The position numbers were made by a program, and so were the translations under genes. Source: DATAVK01 sp036267755 (GTDB lineage: Bacteria > Actinomycetota > Actinomycetes > JAFAQI01). Taken from it: a stretch of DNA of 64,000 nucleotides. The notes below the pieces were generated by a model. The model was not told the DNA's origin and did not search any database. It was given only the letters and a program-made list of their open reading frames with translations. The stretch's first letter is position 1, and every line of letters begins with the position of its first letter. Of this stretch, positions 18,094 to 26,763 are shown piece after piece. The stretch is from positions 17,985-81,984 of the forward strand of contig DATAVK010000046.1 of NCBI GenBank assembly GCA_036267755.1, in the 5' to 3' direction.

Positions 18094-18681
18094 TCAGGCC
18101 GTGAGCTCGAGGTACGTGACGTGGTCGGCGAGCTCCGGGCGGACCTGACGTGACGCCTCGGAGCCCTCGATGCTTCCCAGGTTGACCCACCCGAGCAACC
18201 GTTCGGCACCGGTCGCGCCGAAGCAGGCACGGAGCTCGTCAGAGTCCAGGAACGGCACCGACTTCCAGACGGCGCCCAAGCCGATTGCATGGGCGGCCAG
18301 CGTCATGGCGTAGCCGGCGCACGACGCCGAGGCGACCTGCTCCCAGACCGGCACCTTGTGGTCCTCGATGGGCGCCGCAAGAACGGCCACGCACATCGGT
18401 GCGAAGTACGCCTTGGACGCCACCTTGGCGGCGCGGGCGGCGTCGAGTGGGGATCCGCCAGCCGCGGCACCTGCCACCAGGGCATCCGCGAACCGGCGAC
18501 GTGCGTCGCCGGCCACGACGACGAAGCGCCACGGATGAAGCGCGCCGTGGTCGGGGACCGTGGTCGCGGCGCGCAGGATCGTGTCGAGCTGGTCCGGTGT
18601 CGGCGCCGGCTCCACGAGCCGGGTCGCGCTGCGCCGACCCAGGATGGTGTCGATCGGCGAGTCGACCGCGGTCATCGTCAT
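18094..18681 (-). CDS. Nitroreductase family flavoprotein, predicted iron-regulated
   Basis: 195 residues; FMN-dependent NAD(P)H oxidoreductase fold. The N-terminal RRSATRL motif contacts flavin phosphate in the family, and VPDHGALHPWRFVVV is the usual substrate-side helix start. The C-terminal GLGAVWKSVPF and LLGWVNLGS segments resemble the YdjA-like branch. The start codon lies 6 nt after a TACACT -10 element, with no ribosome-binding site, so the transcript is probably leaderless. An iron box covers the promoter. Iron starvation should therefore switch the gene on; a role in iron release from siderophores or in redox balance is inference. Confidence 0.85.
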   Translation of the reverse strand: MTMTAVDSPIDTILGRRSATRLVEPAPTPDQLDTILRAATTVPDHGALHPWRFVVVAGDARRRFADALVAGAAAGGSPLDAARAAKVASKAYFAPMCVAVLAAPIEDHKVPVWEQVASASCAGYAMTLAAHAIGLGAVWKSVPFLDSDELRACFGATGAERLLGWVNLGSIEGSEASRQVRPELADHVTYLELTA

Positions 18682-18687
18682 AGCGTC

Positions 18688-18693
18688 AGTGTA
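18688..18693 (-). promoter_or_regulatory. -10 element of a leaderless nitroreductase promoter
   Basis: Minus-strand TACACT ends 6 nt before the A of the ATG (18681), placing +1 at or next to the start codon. There is no purine-rich ribosome-binding site in front of the ATG. Confidence 0.55.
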
Positions 18694-18695
18694 AC

Positions 18696-18714
18696 TAAGG
18701 TTTGCCTTACCTGA
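18696..18714. promoter_or_regulatory. DtxR/IdeR iron box
   Basis: TAAGGTTTGCCTTACCTGA matches 17 of 19 positions of the DtxR/IdeR consensus TWAGGTTAGSCTWACCTWA. It spans about -15 to -33 of the nitroreductase promoter, where a bound iron-loaded repressor would block RNA polymerase. Confidence 0.8.
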
Positions 18715-18726
18715 CTTCAGAGGGCC

Positions 18727-19470
18727 TCAGGGCCGTGCCACCTGGACCAGGGCCACGTTGCCGGCGGCTGCCTGGACCCCCAGCTCGGTCGCCTCACTGT
18801 CCGGCACTGACAGCGTGACCGACTGCGTCCCGTCCGAGCCGGTGGCGACCGCGACCACCTCGGTGGCAACGGTGAGCTGCACCGGCTTCACGGGCTTGTT
18901 GTTCTGGGACTGCGGCTGCTCGACGGCGATCACGTACTGCCCGGTGACGAGACCGCTGGCAGGCTCCTGCCCGGGCTTCACCGAGACGCCGACGAGCGTC
19001 TGGTTCCCCGTCGGGAACGCCTGCGCCACCGCCCCGATGTCGGCGGTGGTGACGACCGCACCGACCGGAACGTTCTGCAGCGCGGTGTGGCCGACCGCGG
19101 CGTTCAGTGACGTCAACGCCCCGCTCGGCAGCGTGGTGACATGGACGGTTGTGAGATCGCCGGCCGTGATCGGGTCGCCGGCGACCAGCCCCTGCCGGAC
19201 GCTCACGACCTGCGGGCCGGGACCCGGCGCGAGATGCCGGCCGAGGAAATAGCAGCCTGCCCCCACGCCCGCGATCAGCGCCACGATGATGACCCAGAAC
19301 CACCACCGGTGGCCGCCACGCGCCTCGTCGTCGACCGGGGGTCGCCGGGCCGACTGCCCGGTCTGGACCGCACCCGGGCTGGCTGCCCCGAACCGCTCGC
19401 CCGGGTCGATCGTGGGCTCGCCGGGTGTGGCGGGTCGCGCCGCGTCCGTCGAGGGATCGGTCATCGTCAT
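18727..19470 (-). CDS. SAF-domain membrane protein in type VII-like operon
   Basis: 247 residues: a cytoplasmic Pro/Thr-rich N-terminus, one membrane helix at about 56-77 (WWFWVIIVALIAGVGAGCYFL), then an extracytoplasmic SAF domain (about 87-150, starting VVSVRQGLVAGDPITAGDL). SAF domains occur in CpaB/RcpC of Tad pili and in FlgA. ATG 19470 has GGAGGG 9 nt upstream and follows the EsaB-like gene by 5 nt. The Tad operon 2.5 kb away lacks a CpaB, so a role in the pilus is possible. The operon position argues for the secretion locus. Confidence 0.78.
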   Translation of the reverse strand: MTMTDPSTDAARPATPGEPTIDPGERFGAASPGAVQTGQSARRPPVDDEARGGHRWWFWVIIVALIAGVGAGCYFLGRHLAPGPGPQVVSVRQGLVAGDPITAGDLTTVHVTTLPSGALTSLNAAVGHTALQNVPVGAVVTTADIGAVAQAFPTGNQTLVGVSVKPGQEPASGLVTGQYVIAVEQPQSQNNKPVKPVQLTVATEVVAVATGSDGTQSVTLSVPDSEATELGVQAAAGNVALVQVARP

Positions 19471-19475
19471 GGCGC

Positions 19476-19748
19476 TCAGCCCTCCGCCTTCAGTCGTAGC
19501 TCGTGCCCGTCGACAACGCCGGCGTCCAGCAACGATCGGGTCGGTGCCAAGGTCCGGCCGGCGTGCAGCAGGTGCCAGCGGGCCGCCGCGCTCGCGCTCC
19601 AGCCGGCCGCGCTGGTGCCCTGCTGACCGCCGACCAGTGCGGTCAGTGCCGGCAACAGCTGGAAGACCGCCACGTCGGAGGCGACGACCACGTCCTCCCG
19701 GCCGGCGGGACCTGCGACGGTGACCAGTACGACGCTGCGCGACTTCAC
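19476..19748 (-). CDS. EsaB/YukD-like ubiquitin-fold protein
   Basis: 90 residues with a beta-grasp pattern: VVLVTVAGPAGREDVVVASDVAVFQLLPALTAL-type strands and helix, then HLLHAGRTLAPTRSLLDAGVVDGHELRL. This resembles YukD/EsaB and the N-terminal domain of EccD. The protein stands alone, without the multi-helix membrane part of EccD. EsaB-type proteins are accessory components of type VII secretion in Firmicutes. The GTG start overlaps the EccC stop (GTGA), so the two are made together. Confidence 0.8.
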   Translation of the reverse strand: MKSRSVVLVTVAGPAGREDVVVASDVAVFQLLPALTALVGGQQGTSAAGWSASAAARWHLLHAGRTLAPTRSLLDAGVVDGHELRLKAEG

Positions 19749-22700
19749 GAGGTCCGCTCCAGGCCGGCGGCCGCCGAGGCGGGGTACGACGGGTCCTCGT
19801 CTGCGGCATCGTCGACGCAGCACTGCACCAGGGCGGTCCGTTCCCGCGGCCGGACCAGGAAGCCGCGACCAGGCGGCTGCGGGTGGGCGGCGACGTCGGC
19901 GACCAGCGGGCCTTCGTTGGTGGGGCCCGACATCACCAGGCCGGTCGCGCCGACCTCGCGCAGCCGCTGCCCGAACGGCTCGAAGGCGGTCCGCTGGCTG
20001 CCGGAGGCGCGCCGGGCGAGCAGCACGTGCAGCCCGATGTCGCGGGCCTGGCCGATCGCGTCGAGCAACGGCGTGAGCGGACTGCCGGCGGGGCCGAGCA
20101 GCAGGTCGTAGTCGTCGACGACCAGCACGTGCTGCGGGCCGGACCACCAGTCGCCGGCCCGGAGCCGCTCGAAGGACAGGTCGGACGGCGGCTGGCGTTC
20201 CTCGAGCCGCTTGGCGAGGGTCACGGCGAGCTGCGCCGCTTGGTCGGTCGTGAACGCGTAGTCCTCGACCCCCGGTCGCTCGGCCAGCTCCAGCAGGCCG
20301 CGAGCCAGGTCGACGATGTGGACATTGACCCGCTCCGGCCCGGCGCGCAGCAGTGTCTCGGTGGCGCGGCGGAGCACCGTCGTACGCCCCGACTGCCCGT
20401 CGCCGTACACCAGCAGGTGGCTGCCGGGCGCGAGCAGGTCGAGCCGGACCGGGCTGGTGCGGAACTCCTGCACGCCGAGCAGGAACCCGATGTCGTCACC
20501 GACCTCGCTGACGTCGCCACCGGATACCGACGTGAGGGCCGCGATGTCGCGCGGGGCCACCTTCTCCGGCAGCGGCAGGATTCGTGGTGCCCGCCCCGGG
20601 CCCTCCTGGTCGATGATCAGCTTCGCCGCTCGGCGCAGCTCCGAGTCGGGCGAGCCGAGCGCCGCGGAGAGCGCCAGCGACGGCAGCGCCGCCTGGAACT
20701 GGACGCCGCCGCGGGTCAGCCCGCGCCCGGGCAGGTCCGGCAGTGCGGTGCTCTTGGCCTTGCCCGCCATCGAGTCGATCGGGTCGTTGAGCCGCAGCTC
20801 CAGCCGGGTGCCGAGGGCGTCGAGCAGAGCGGGGCGGATGTCGAGCCAGCGGCCGGCCGCGACCACGACGTGAACGCCGAACTGCAGGCCGGTCGCCGCG
20901 ATCTCGCCGACCTCCTGCTCGAAGTCGGGGTGGTTCGCTCGCAACAGCCCGATGCCGTCGATGACCAGGAACGTGTCCGGCAGCTCGTGGCGGCCTTCGC
21001 TGTCCGCGACTCGTTCCCGCAGCTGTTCCAAGGTGCTCGCCCGGTGCTTGCGGGCCAGCGCCGCCCGCTCCTCGATGAGGGCGCGGAGCTCGCGCAGCAG
21101 CCGACCGATCATGTCCGGCTCGTGCCGGCCGACCACGGCGCCGACGTGCGGCAGCTCGCTGAGCGGGTTGAGCGCACCGCCGGCGAGGTCCATGACATAG
21201 ACCTGCGCCTCGGCGGTGGTGTGCAGGCTCGCGAGGGCGACGACCAGGCTGCTGAGCACCGTCGACTTACCGGTCCTGGGCGCCCCGACGACGACGGCGT
21301 TACCGCCGCTGCCCGTCAGGTCCAGCGTCATCGGCTGCTGCGACTGCCGCTCGGGCAGGTCGAGCAGACCGACCGGCAGCTCGAGGCGCCGGGGCGGGTG
21401 CGGCAGTGCCGCCATCAGGTCGCCGAGCGTGAGGGTGGCCGGGAGCGGTGGCAGCCACACCTGGTGGGCGCGGCGGTCGCCCGCCGGGGACTCCATGCCG
21501 TCGACGAGCACTGACAGATCGGTACGCCGGGAATCGACGTCGCCGGACCGCGGGTCCGCGGTGTCGACCTGTCGTTGCGCCGGGGTCGCCAGCCGGAATG
21601 GGCGGACCAGCTCGGCAGCGACCGCGCGCCGGAAGGTCTGTTCGGCGGGCGGCCGGTACGCCGTGGATACCAGCGCGGCTTTGAACCGCTGCATCCCCGA
21701 GTCGACCTTGAGGTACCCGAGGCCCGGCAGCGGCGGCAGCTCGAACGCCGCCGACGAGCCGAGAACGGTTTGCGACTCCGCGGCCGAGAAGGTCCGCAGG
21801 CAGGCCCGGTAGCGCAGGTGCGGCTCGAGGCCGCGGATCCGGCCCTCGTCGAGGCGCTGCGTCGCGAGCATCAGGTGGACACCCAGCGATCGACCGAGCC
21901 GGCCGATCGCGATGAAGGTGTCGAGGAACTCCGGGCGGGCGGCGAGCAGCTCACCGAACTCATCGACGATCACGACCAGGTACGGCAGCGGCGGCAGGTC
22001 GGCACCGGCGGCGGCCTCGGCGTGGTAGGCCCGGATCGAGTCGAAGTTGCCGGCGTCGCGCAGCATCTCCTGCCGGCGTTCCAGCTCACCGGTCAGCGCG
22101 GCACGGACCCGGTCGACCAGCGCCAGGTCGTGGGCCAGGTTCGTGATGACGCCCGCGACGTGGGGCAGCTGCTCCAGACCCGCGAAGGCAGCGCCGCCCT
22201 TGAAGTCCACGAGGACGAACGACAACAGCTCCGGATCGTGGCTACCCGCAAGCGAGACCGTCAGGGTCCGCAGCAGCTCGCTCTTGCCCGACCCGGTGGC
22301 GCCGACCAGGATGCCGTGCGGCCCCATCCCGCCCGCTGCGGACTCTTTCAGGTCGAGGATGACCGTCTCGCCGTCGGCAGCGACGCCGATCGGAGCGGCC
22401 AGCAACGACTCGGCGCTCGGCCGAACCGGTCGCTCGTCGGGGCCCTCCGGATCGACCGACGGCGGATCCGGCACCGCCGCCGCGAGATCGGAAAGCCGCA
22501 GCCACGCCGCCGCCGGGTCGTGCTCACCGGCGTGTTCGAGACCCAGCAGGTCGGACAATCGCAGTGTGTCGACGAGGTCGGCGTGGGCATCCTCGCCGGT
22601 CAGTTGCAGCGGGGCGAGGAACCGGGCCACGCGTTCGGCGGCCTCCCGATCCACCGCCTCGGGTGTCACTCCCAGGTCGATGCGGCCGCCCTGCGACGTC

Positions 22701-23863
22701 TCGCGGTAGGTGCAGCTGCCGTCCGGCATCAGGTCGACCCGTGCCCCGCACACGCTGGGGACGTCGACGTCGGAGTCGACCAGCACGATCACCGAGGTCT
22801 TGAGCCGGACCGCCTCGCGCAACATGCTGTCCAGCGACCGGATCGAGCCCAGCGGTCCGTTCGGGGTGTAGCCGTCCACCAGGACCACGGCGTGCTCGAC
22901 GGCGAGCGTCTTGGTGAGGCTCATCGACTCCTCGGCCCGCGCGGCTTGCTCGAGCCGGGGTCCGAGCAGCCCCTCGACGTTTTCGCTGAACCTGCGGGGG
23001 TCGGTCACCAGCGTCCGGGAGGCGCGGCCGAAGCCATCCCCGCCCAGCGGGTCGCGCAGGTGAGGCAGCCACTTGGCCCACTCCCAGCCGGCCTCGCTGT
23101 CGGCCGGCACGATGCCGAGCATCCGCAGGTCACCCGGCGCGTGCAGTGCCGCGAGCGAGGCAAGCCAGGCACCCGCGAGGTCGCGCGCTCGCTGCCGGTC
23201 GCCGACGATCGCGACCACCCCGAGCTCGGCCAGCGGGATCGTCACCGGGGCGCGCGGCAGCGTCCGGAACTCATCGACCATCGCGGCTGCGGCGTCGGCC
23301 AGCACGGGATCGGGCGTAGCGAGCGGGCTGTCCTCCACATCCATCAGGACAGGTGCGGCGGCCGCCACGTGCCCGGAGCCCAGCCGGACCGTCGCGAAGT
23401 CGGGGTCACGGGGCCGCCGCTCCCAGCAGGCGCCGCCGCTGGCCACCAGGTCGGGCAGCTCGGTCACCGAGGGGTGCAGCCCGTTCAGACCGGCGCGCTG
23501 CACCCTCGCGGCCGACTCAGCCCGGTGGCGCACGTCCTCGAGATGACGCCGGTAGGCCGCGCGCTCGCGAGCTCGCTGCCGGCGCGACCGCCGGGTCTGG
23601 CTCACCCGGGTCAGCAGGCTCCCGCCGACCATCGCGACGACAATGAAGCCGGAGACGATCAGGTAGATCCTCGACTTGACCACGAACGCAAACGCGACCA
23701 CCGAGAGCGTGCCGATCATCGGCAGCAGCACTTGCAGCAGGCCGTTGCCATTGTCGACGGGGGCCTGCGGCGGCGAGGCGAGCCGGATCGGCGTACTCGG
23801 TGGCGGGACCGGCCAGAGTCGCTGCGGGCGGTGCCAGACGACGCCGTCACCCTCGGCCGCCAT
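19745..23863 (-). CDS. eccC: Type VII secretion ATPase, EccC/EssC type
   Basis: 1372 residues. The N-terminus (VVWHRPQRLWPVPPPSTPI) and two membrane helices at 43-62 and 66-84 are typical of EccC. Three FtsK/SpoIIIE modules follow. The first has an intact P-loop GATGSGKSE (about 520) and VDEF (about 630). The second has APRTGKST (about 857). The third is degenerate (GDGQSGRTT, about 1152). It should be the motor that recruits WXG100 substrates through their C-terminal signals. ATG 23863 was chosen for its GGGGAGG 5 nt upstream; a longer frame to 23998 has no such support. No FHA domain, unlike its paralogue at 1503-5759. Confidence 0.92.
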   Translation of the reverse strand: MAAEGDGVVWHRPQRLWPVPPPSTPIRLASPPQAPVDNGNGLLQVLLPMIGTLSVVAFAFVVKSRIYLIVSGFIVVAMVGGSLLTRVSQTRRSRRQRARERAAYRRHLEDVRHRAESAARVQRAGLNGLHPSVTELPDLVASGGACWERRPRDPDFATVRLGSGHVAAAAPVLMDVEDSPLATPDPVLADAAAAMVDEFRTLPRAPVTIPLAELGVVAIVGDRQRARDLAGAWLASLAALHAPGDLRMLGIVPADSEAGWEWAKWLPHLRDPLGGDGFGRASRTLVTDPRRFSENVEGLLGPRLEQAARAEESMSLTKTLAVEHAVVLVDGYTPNGPLGSIRSLDSMLREAVRLKTSVIVLVDSDVDVPSVCGARVDLMPDGSCTYRETSQGGRIDLGVTPEAVDREAAERVARFLAPLQLTGEDAHADLVDTLRLSDLLGLEHAGEHDPAAAWLRLSDLAAAVPDPPSVDPEGPDERPVRPSAESLLAAPIGVAADGETVILDLKESAAGGMGPHGILVGATGSGKSELLRTLTVSLAGSHDPELLSFVLVDFKGGAAFAGLEQLPHVAGVITNLAHDLALVDRVRAALTGELERRQEMLRDAGNFDSIRAYHAEAAAGADLPPLPYLVVIVDEFGELLAARPEFLDTFIAIGRLGRSLGVHLMLATQRLDEGRIRGLEPHLRYRACLRTFSAAESQTVLGSSAAFELPPLPGLGYLKVDSGMQRFKAALVSTAYRPPAEQTFRRAVAAELVRPFRLATPAQRQVDTADPRSGDVDSRRTDLSVLVDGMESPAGDRRAHQVWLPPLPATLTLGDLMAALPHPPRRLELPVGLLDLPERQSQQPMTLDLTGSGGNAVVVGAPRTGKSTVLSSLVVALASLHTTAEAQVYVMDLAGGALNPLSELPHVGAVVGRHEPDMIGRLLRELRALIEERAALARKHRASTLEQLRERVADSEGRHELPDTFLVIDGIGLLRANHPDFEQEVGEIAATGLQFGVHVVVAAGRWLDIRPALLDALGTRLELRLNDPIDSMAGKAKSTALPDLPGRGLTRGGVQFQAALPSLALSAALGSPDSELRRAAKLIIDQEGPGRAPRILPLPEKVAPRDIAALTSVSGGDVSEVGDDIGFLLGVQEFRTSPVRLDLLAPGSHLLVYGDGQSGRTTVLRRATETLLRAGPERVNVHIVDLARGLLELAERPGVEDYAFTTDQAAQLAVTLAKRLEERQPPSDLSFERLRAGDWWSGPQHVLVVDDYDLLLGPAGSPLTPLLDAIGQARDIGLHVLLARRASGSQRTAFEPFGQRLREVGATGLVMSGPTNEGPLVADVAAHPQPPGRGFLVRPRERTALVQCCVDDAADEDPSYPASAAAGLERTS

Positions 23864-24088
23864 GTCGCCTCCCCTGATCGCCTGTCGTGCCGTGCCGGCA
23901 TCGAGACACGACGCCCCTTGTCGTTCTTCCACCGATGCGACCGGCTTGAACCTGCGCACGGGGGTGGTCGCGCCCGGTCGCGCCACGGCGGGAATCAAAG
24001 GGGTGATGCCGATATGGGCAGGTTTGGGTACGGTGACAAAACGGGCATGGGGAAATCAGGAGACCCATCATCGTGAGGAGAACACGTC

Positions 24089-24385
24089 ATGGCTGGATCG
24101 CTCATCAGGGTTACCCCAGAGCAGCTGAACTCCGTCGCCGGGCAGCTCAACGCCGGCGCCAGCACCATCGACGGGACTCTCGCGCAGCTCCGTGGGAACG
24201 TCGCGCCGCTCGGGAGCGACTGGGCCGGTACCGCGCAGGCACGGTTCCAGGCGCTGTGGGAGCAGTGGCAGTCATCGTCACGGTCGCTGCACCAGGCGCT
24301 CGTCGACATCGGCCAGCTGATGAACCAGGCCGGTAGCGCCTACGACTCCAACGAGCAGCAGATCGCGTCCAGCTTCGGGCGCTGA
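24089..24385 (+). CDS. WXG100 family (ESAT-6-like) secreted protein
   Basis: 98 residues, the family length. It is a helical hairpin with the turn motif W45-A46-G47 and a C-terminal YDSNE (Y85 to E89), the YxxxD/E signal recognised by EccC-type ATPases. GAGGAG (24075-24080) supports the start. It is first in a rightward gene set, divergent from eccC across 225 bp, and is the probable core substrate or a co-secretion partner of the locus. Confidence 0.93.
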   Translation: MAGSLIRVTPEQLNSVAGQLNAGASTIDGTLAQLRGNVAPLGSDWAGTAQARFQALWEQWQSSSRSLHQALVDIGQLMNQAGSAYDSNEQQIASSFGR

Positions 24386-24390
24386 CCTGA

Positions 24391-24690
24391 GTGATGGCTG
24401 TGATTGCCGACGGGGGCGGCGGCGGTATCACCGTCGCCCCGAGTTCGCTGACCCAGGCAGGCTCCGCGGTGAAGAGCGCCTCGACGCAGGTCCAGGAGGC
24501 TGGCGCCTCCGGCGGCCTCAACGCCTGCGTATCCACGGGCTACCCGGCTCTCGATGGCGCTTTGGCGGACTTCGACGGTCGGTGGACGTCGAACGTGAGC
24601 CGCTCCAGCAGCGCCGGTGAGGACCTCGGCGCGGCCTTGTCCGCCGCCTCCGCGGCGTACACGCAGACCGATTCGTGCGTGATCCCGTGA
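24391..24690 (+). CDS. EspC/WXG100-like type VII secretion partner
   Basis: 99 residues, mostly helical, beginning with a glycine run then ITVAPSSLTQAGSAVKSASTQ, as in EspC/DUF2580-type proteins. The WxG turn is replaced by FDGRW (61-65). The C-terminus has YTQTD (Y90 to D94), a YxxxD secretion signal. Two cysteines (C46, C96) are unusual for this class. It starts 5 nt after the WXG100 gene (GTG 24391, or ATG 24394) and overlaps the next gene. Confidence 0.75.
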   Translation: MMAVIADGGGGGITVAPSSLTQAGSAVKSASTQVQEAGASGGLNACVSTGYPALDGALADFDGRWTSNVSRSSSAGEDLGAALSAASAAYTQTDSCVIP

Positions 24691-26003
24691 GCGGCGCGGG
24701 CGATCCGCTGGCCGGCCTGCCGCGGCCGCCGGGAAGCCCTGGTGTGGCCAGCGGCGCTGCCCGGAAATACACGGCTGCCGCGACGCAGCTCGACGCGAGC
24801 GCGCAGCGGGTCCTCAAGGCGGTCAACGGCGTTGTCGGGAGTGAGTGGCTCGGCCAGGGGGCGGCGTCCGCCAGCCGGTGCACGGTGGCTCTCGCAGCCG
24901 TGTACTCGCAGGCCGCGCAGGCGGCGCATTCGAGCGGGGCGTCACTGACCGCGTTCGGTACGGCGTTGACCCAGGCACAGTCGCTGTGGGACCGGGCCCG
25001 CACGATGGCCGACCAGGCGATGAGTGACGAGTCGTCGTACCGGTCGAACGCGGAGACCCAGGCTCAGCAGCTGGACAAGCAGGCCGCGACCGGCAACATC
25101 GGTGCGGCGCACGCCGCCGCCAGCGTTCGGGAGGACGCGGCGTCCTACAGCAGCCCATTGCGGTCGCGGGCGGTCGCGATGGCCACGCAGGCCCGCCAGG
25201 ACGCGCAGACCGCCGCCAGCACGGCCGCCGGCCGGCTCCGCACCGCGACCTCGTCGATGGCCGCAGTGCCCCCAGCCCCCTCGCCCACCAAGGGCGGCGA
25301 GGGCGGCGGCGAGGGCGACAACCTCTTCAAGTGGTTCAACGATATGGTGCTCGGTGCGACGAACACCGGCGCCGCCGCGTTGACGCTGCCGTCCACGTTG
25401 TTCGGCGCGGCCAAGTGGGGGCTGGCCGCGCGCTCGGCGGCCCGGCTCCCGGCCGACCTGCACGCGCTGTGGGACGCGGAAGTCAACCCGCTTGCTCTCG
25501 ACGCCGACCGCGGGATCCAGTCGTGGGCGGCCGTGGCGGCCAAGGCGGACAACGTGCTCGGGGCGAGCACGCTGTTCCAGCAGAGTGCGGATGACGAGCT
25601 CGCGGCCGGCAAGGCCTCGTTCCTGCGCGGCGGGCTTCCCGACAGCCCGATCTTCGAGGTCGGCGGGAAGGTTCTCGGTGGCGTCGCGATCGTGGGCGAC
25701 GTCGGAACCCTCATCGACCCGGGCGGCAACAGCGTCGCGGAGGACACTGCGAACCGAGGTGCGGCCGTCGCGAACGGCGTGAGCGCCGTCATCGTGCTGA
25801 ACGCCGCGACCGATGAGATCCCGGTCGCCGGTGAGGTCGTGATGGTCGGCAGTGGCCTCTACCTCGGCGGCGACTGGCTCTACAACCACTGGTCGCCGTT
25901 CCACAACGGCATGGACGCCGCCGGCAACGGGATCAAGGACGGGTTCGATTGGACCACGCACGCGGCCGGGACCGTCCTGGACGATCTCAACCCGTTCAGC
26001 TGA
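24687..26003 (+). CDS. WXG-containing putative type VII secreted effector
   Basis: 438 residues in two parts. The first ~190 are Ala/Gln-rich helices with a WLG turn (W54-L55-G56) and long heptad-like helices, similar to LXG/WXG targeting domains. A Pro/Gly linker (about 194-211, PAPSPTKGGEGGGEGD) leads to a C-terminal domain with hydrophobic stretches (VLGGVAIVGDVGTLIDPGG; VANGVSAVIVLNAAT; IPVAGEVVMVGSGLYLGG). That layout fits a secreted polymorphic toxin or pore-like protein, but I do not recognise the C-terminal family. The GTG start is in a GTGA overlap with the preceding gene. Confidence 0.7.
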   Translation: MSGAGDPLAGLPRPPGSPGVASGAARKYTAAATQLDASAQRVLKAVNGVVGSEWLGQGAASASRCTVALAAVYSQAAQAAHSSGASLTAFGTALTQAQSLWDRARTMADQAMSDESSYRSNAETQAQQLDKQAATGNIGAAHAAASVREDAASYSSPLRSRAVAMATQARQDAQTAASTAAGRLRTATSSMAAVPPAPSPTKGGEGGGEGDNLFKWFNDMVLGATNTGAAALTLPSTLFGAAKWGLAARSAARLPADLHALWDAEVNPLALDADRGIQSWAAVAAKADNVLGASTLFQQSADDELAAGKASFLRGGLPDSPIFEVGGKVLGGVAIVGDVGTLIDPGGNSVAEDTANRGAAVANGVSAVIVLNAATDEIPVAGEVVMVGSGLYLGGDWLYNHWSPFHNGMDAAGNGIKDGFDWTTHAAGTVLDDLNPFS

Positions 26004-26016
26004 TTCCCGGTAGAAC

Positions 26017-26763
26017 ATGACTATGACGCACACCCCGCTGCCACTGGCGCAGGACTGGGCCGAGCAGGTGACGCGTGACGGCTCAGTAACGCTCGGCAGT
26101 TTCAGCGAGCCCGCGCTGCGGGCGGCGGACCTCGACATCGGCCAGGCCCGCGCCCAGGCTCGAGAGCTGAAGTCCAGTTTCGAGCGGCTGGACCCTGACG
26201 AGCAGCTACGAGCGGTGGCCGCCGCCCCAGCGATCGACCCGCCGACCCTGGCGGTGTTGACGACTGCGAGCAGCGACCCTCTGGTGCGTGGTTCCTGGAA
26301 CAACACGCCACCGTGGTTCCGCCCGCTGACGGAATCGTTCGTGTCGACGTTGCGCGGAGTGATGCTGCCCGACGGGTCCATGGCCAGCCTCGATGCCGCG
26401 ACCGACCTCGTCGCCTCGCGAGTCAGCGTGACGATCCGCACCCTCCCCGACCAGGCGCAGACCTTCGCCGCCCAGTACTTCAGCCCGGACCCGCCGCTGC
26501 CCGTCGACGCCACGCCCGGCGAGGGGTGGACCGACGAGACCGGTGGCGGCCTCGCGGTGATGACGCTGGTCTGGCCGCACGGCCGCGGCACCCGAGCGCT
26601 GAACTGGCGGATCACCAGGACCAGCGGCAAGTCGGAGACGGCGTTCCTGCAGACCCGCCGGGACTACGGGTTCAAGCGGTCCGTCGACGAGACCGTGAAC
26701 CAGGCGGAGTTCGCGGGTCGGCTGCAGGCCGCTCTGGAGCAGGCATGGGCGCAAGCCCGGTAG
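26017..26763 (+). CDS. Unknown protein in type VII-like locus
   Basis: 248 residues, no signal peptide or membrane helix. The N-terminal half is helical (SEPALRAADLDIGQARAQ). The C-terminal half looks alpha/beta (LAVMTLVWPHGRGTRALNWRITR). In mycobacterial ESX loci a gene in this position would often be an EspG chaperone, and the length is similar, but I cannot match the sequence. It could instead be an immunity protein for the preceding gene. The ribosome-binding site is weak; ATG 26023 is an alternative start. It overlaps the next gene by 19 nt. Confidence 0.6.
   Translation: MTMTHTPLPLAQDWAEQVTRDGSVTLGSFSEPALRAADLDIGQARAQARELKSSFERLDPDEQLRAVAAAPAIDPPTLAVLTTASSDPLVRGSWNNTPPWFRPLTESFVSTLRGVMLPDGSMASLDAATDLVASRVSVTIRTLPDQAQTFAAQYFSPDPPLPVDATPGEGWTDETGGGLAVMTLVWPHGRGTRALNWRITRTSGKSETAFLQTRRDYGFKRSVDETVNQAEFAGRLQAALEQAWAQAR

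Noticed and set aside
21575..24076. 833-codon plus-strand frame opposite eccC
   Set aside because: Low-complexity antisense shadow; eccC has clear ATPase motifs on the other strand.
26017..26763. EspG chaperone
   Set aside because: Position and length fit, but I could not see any EspG sequence signature, so it is left unassigned.
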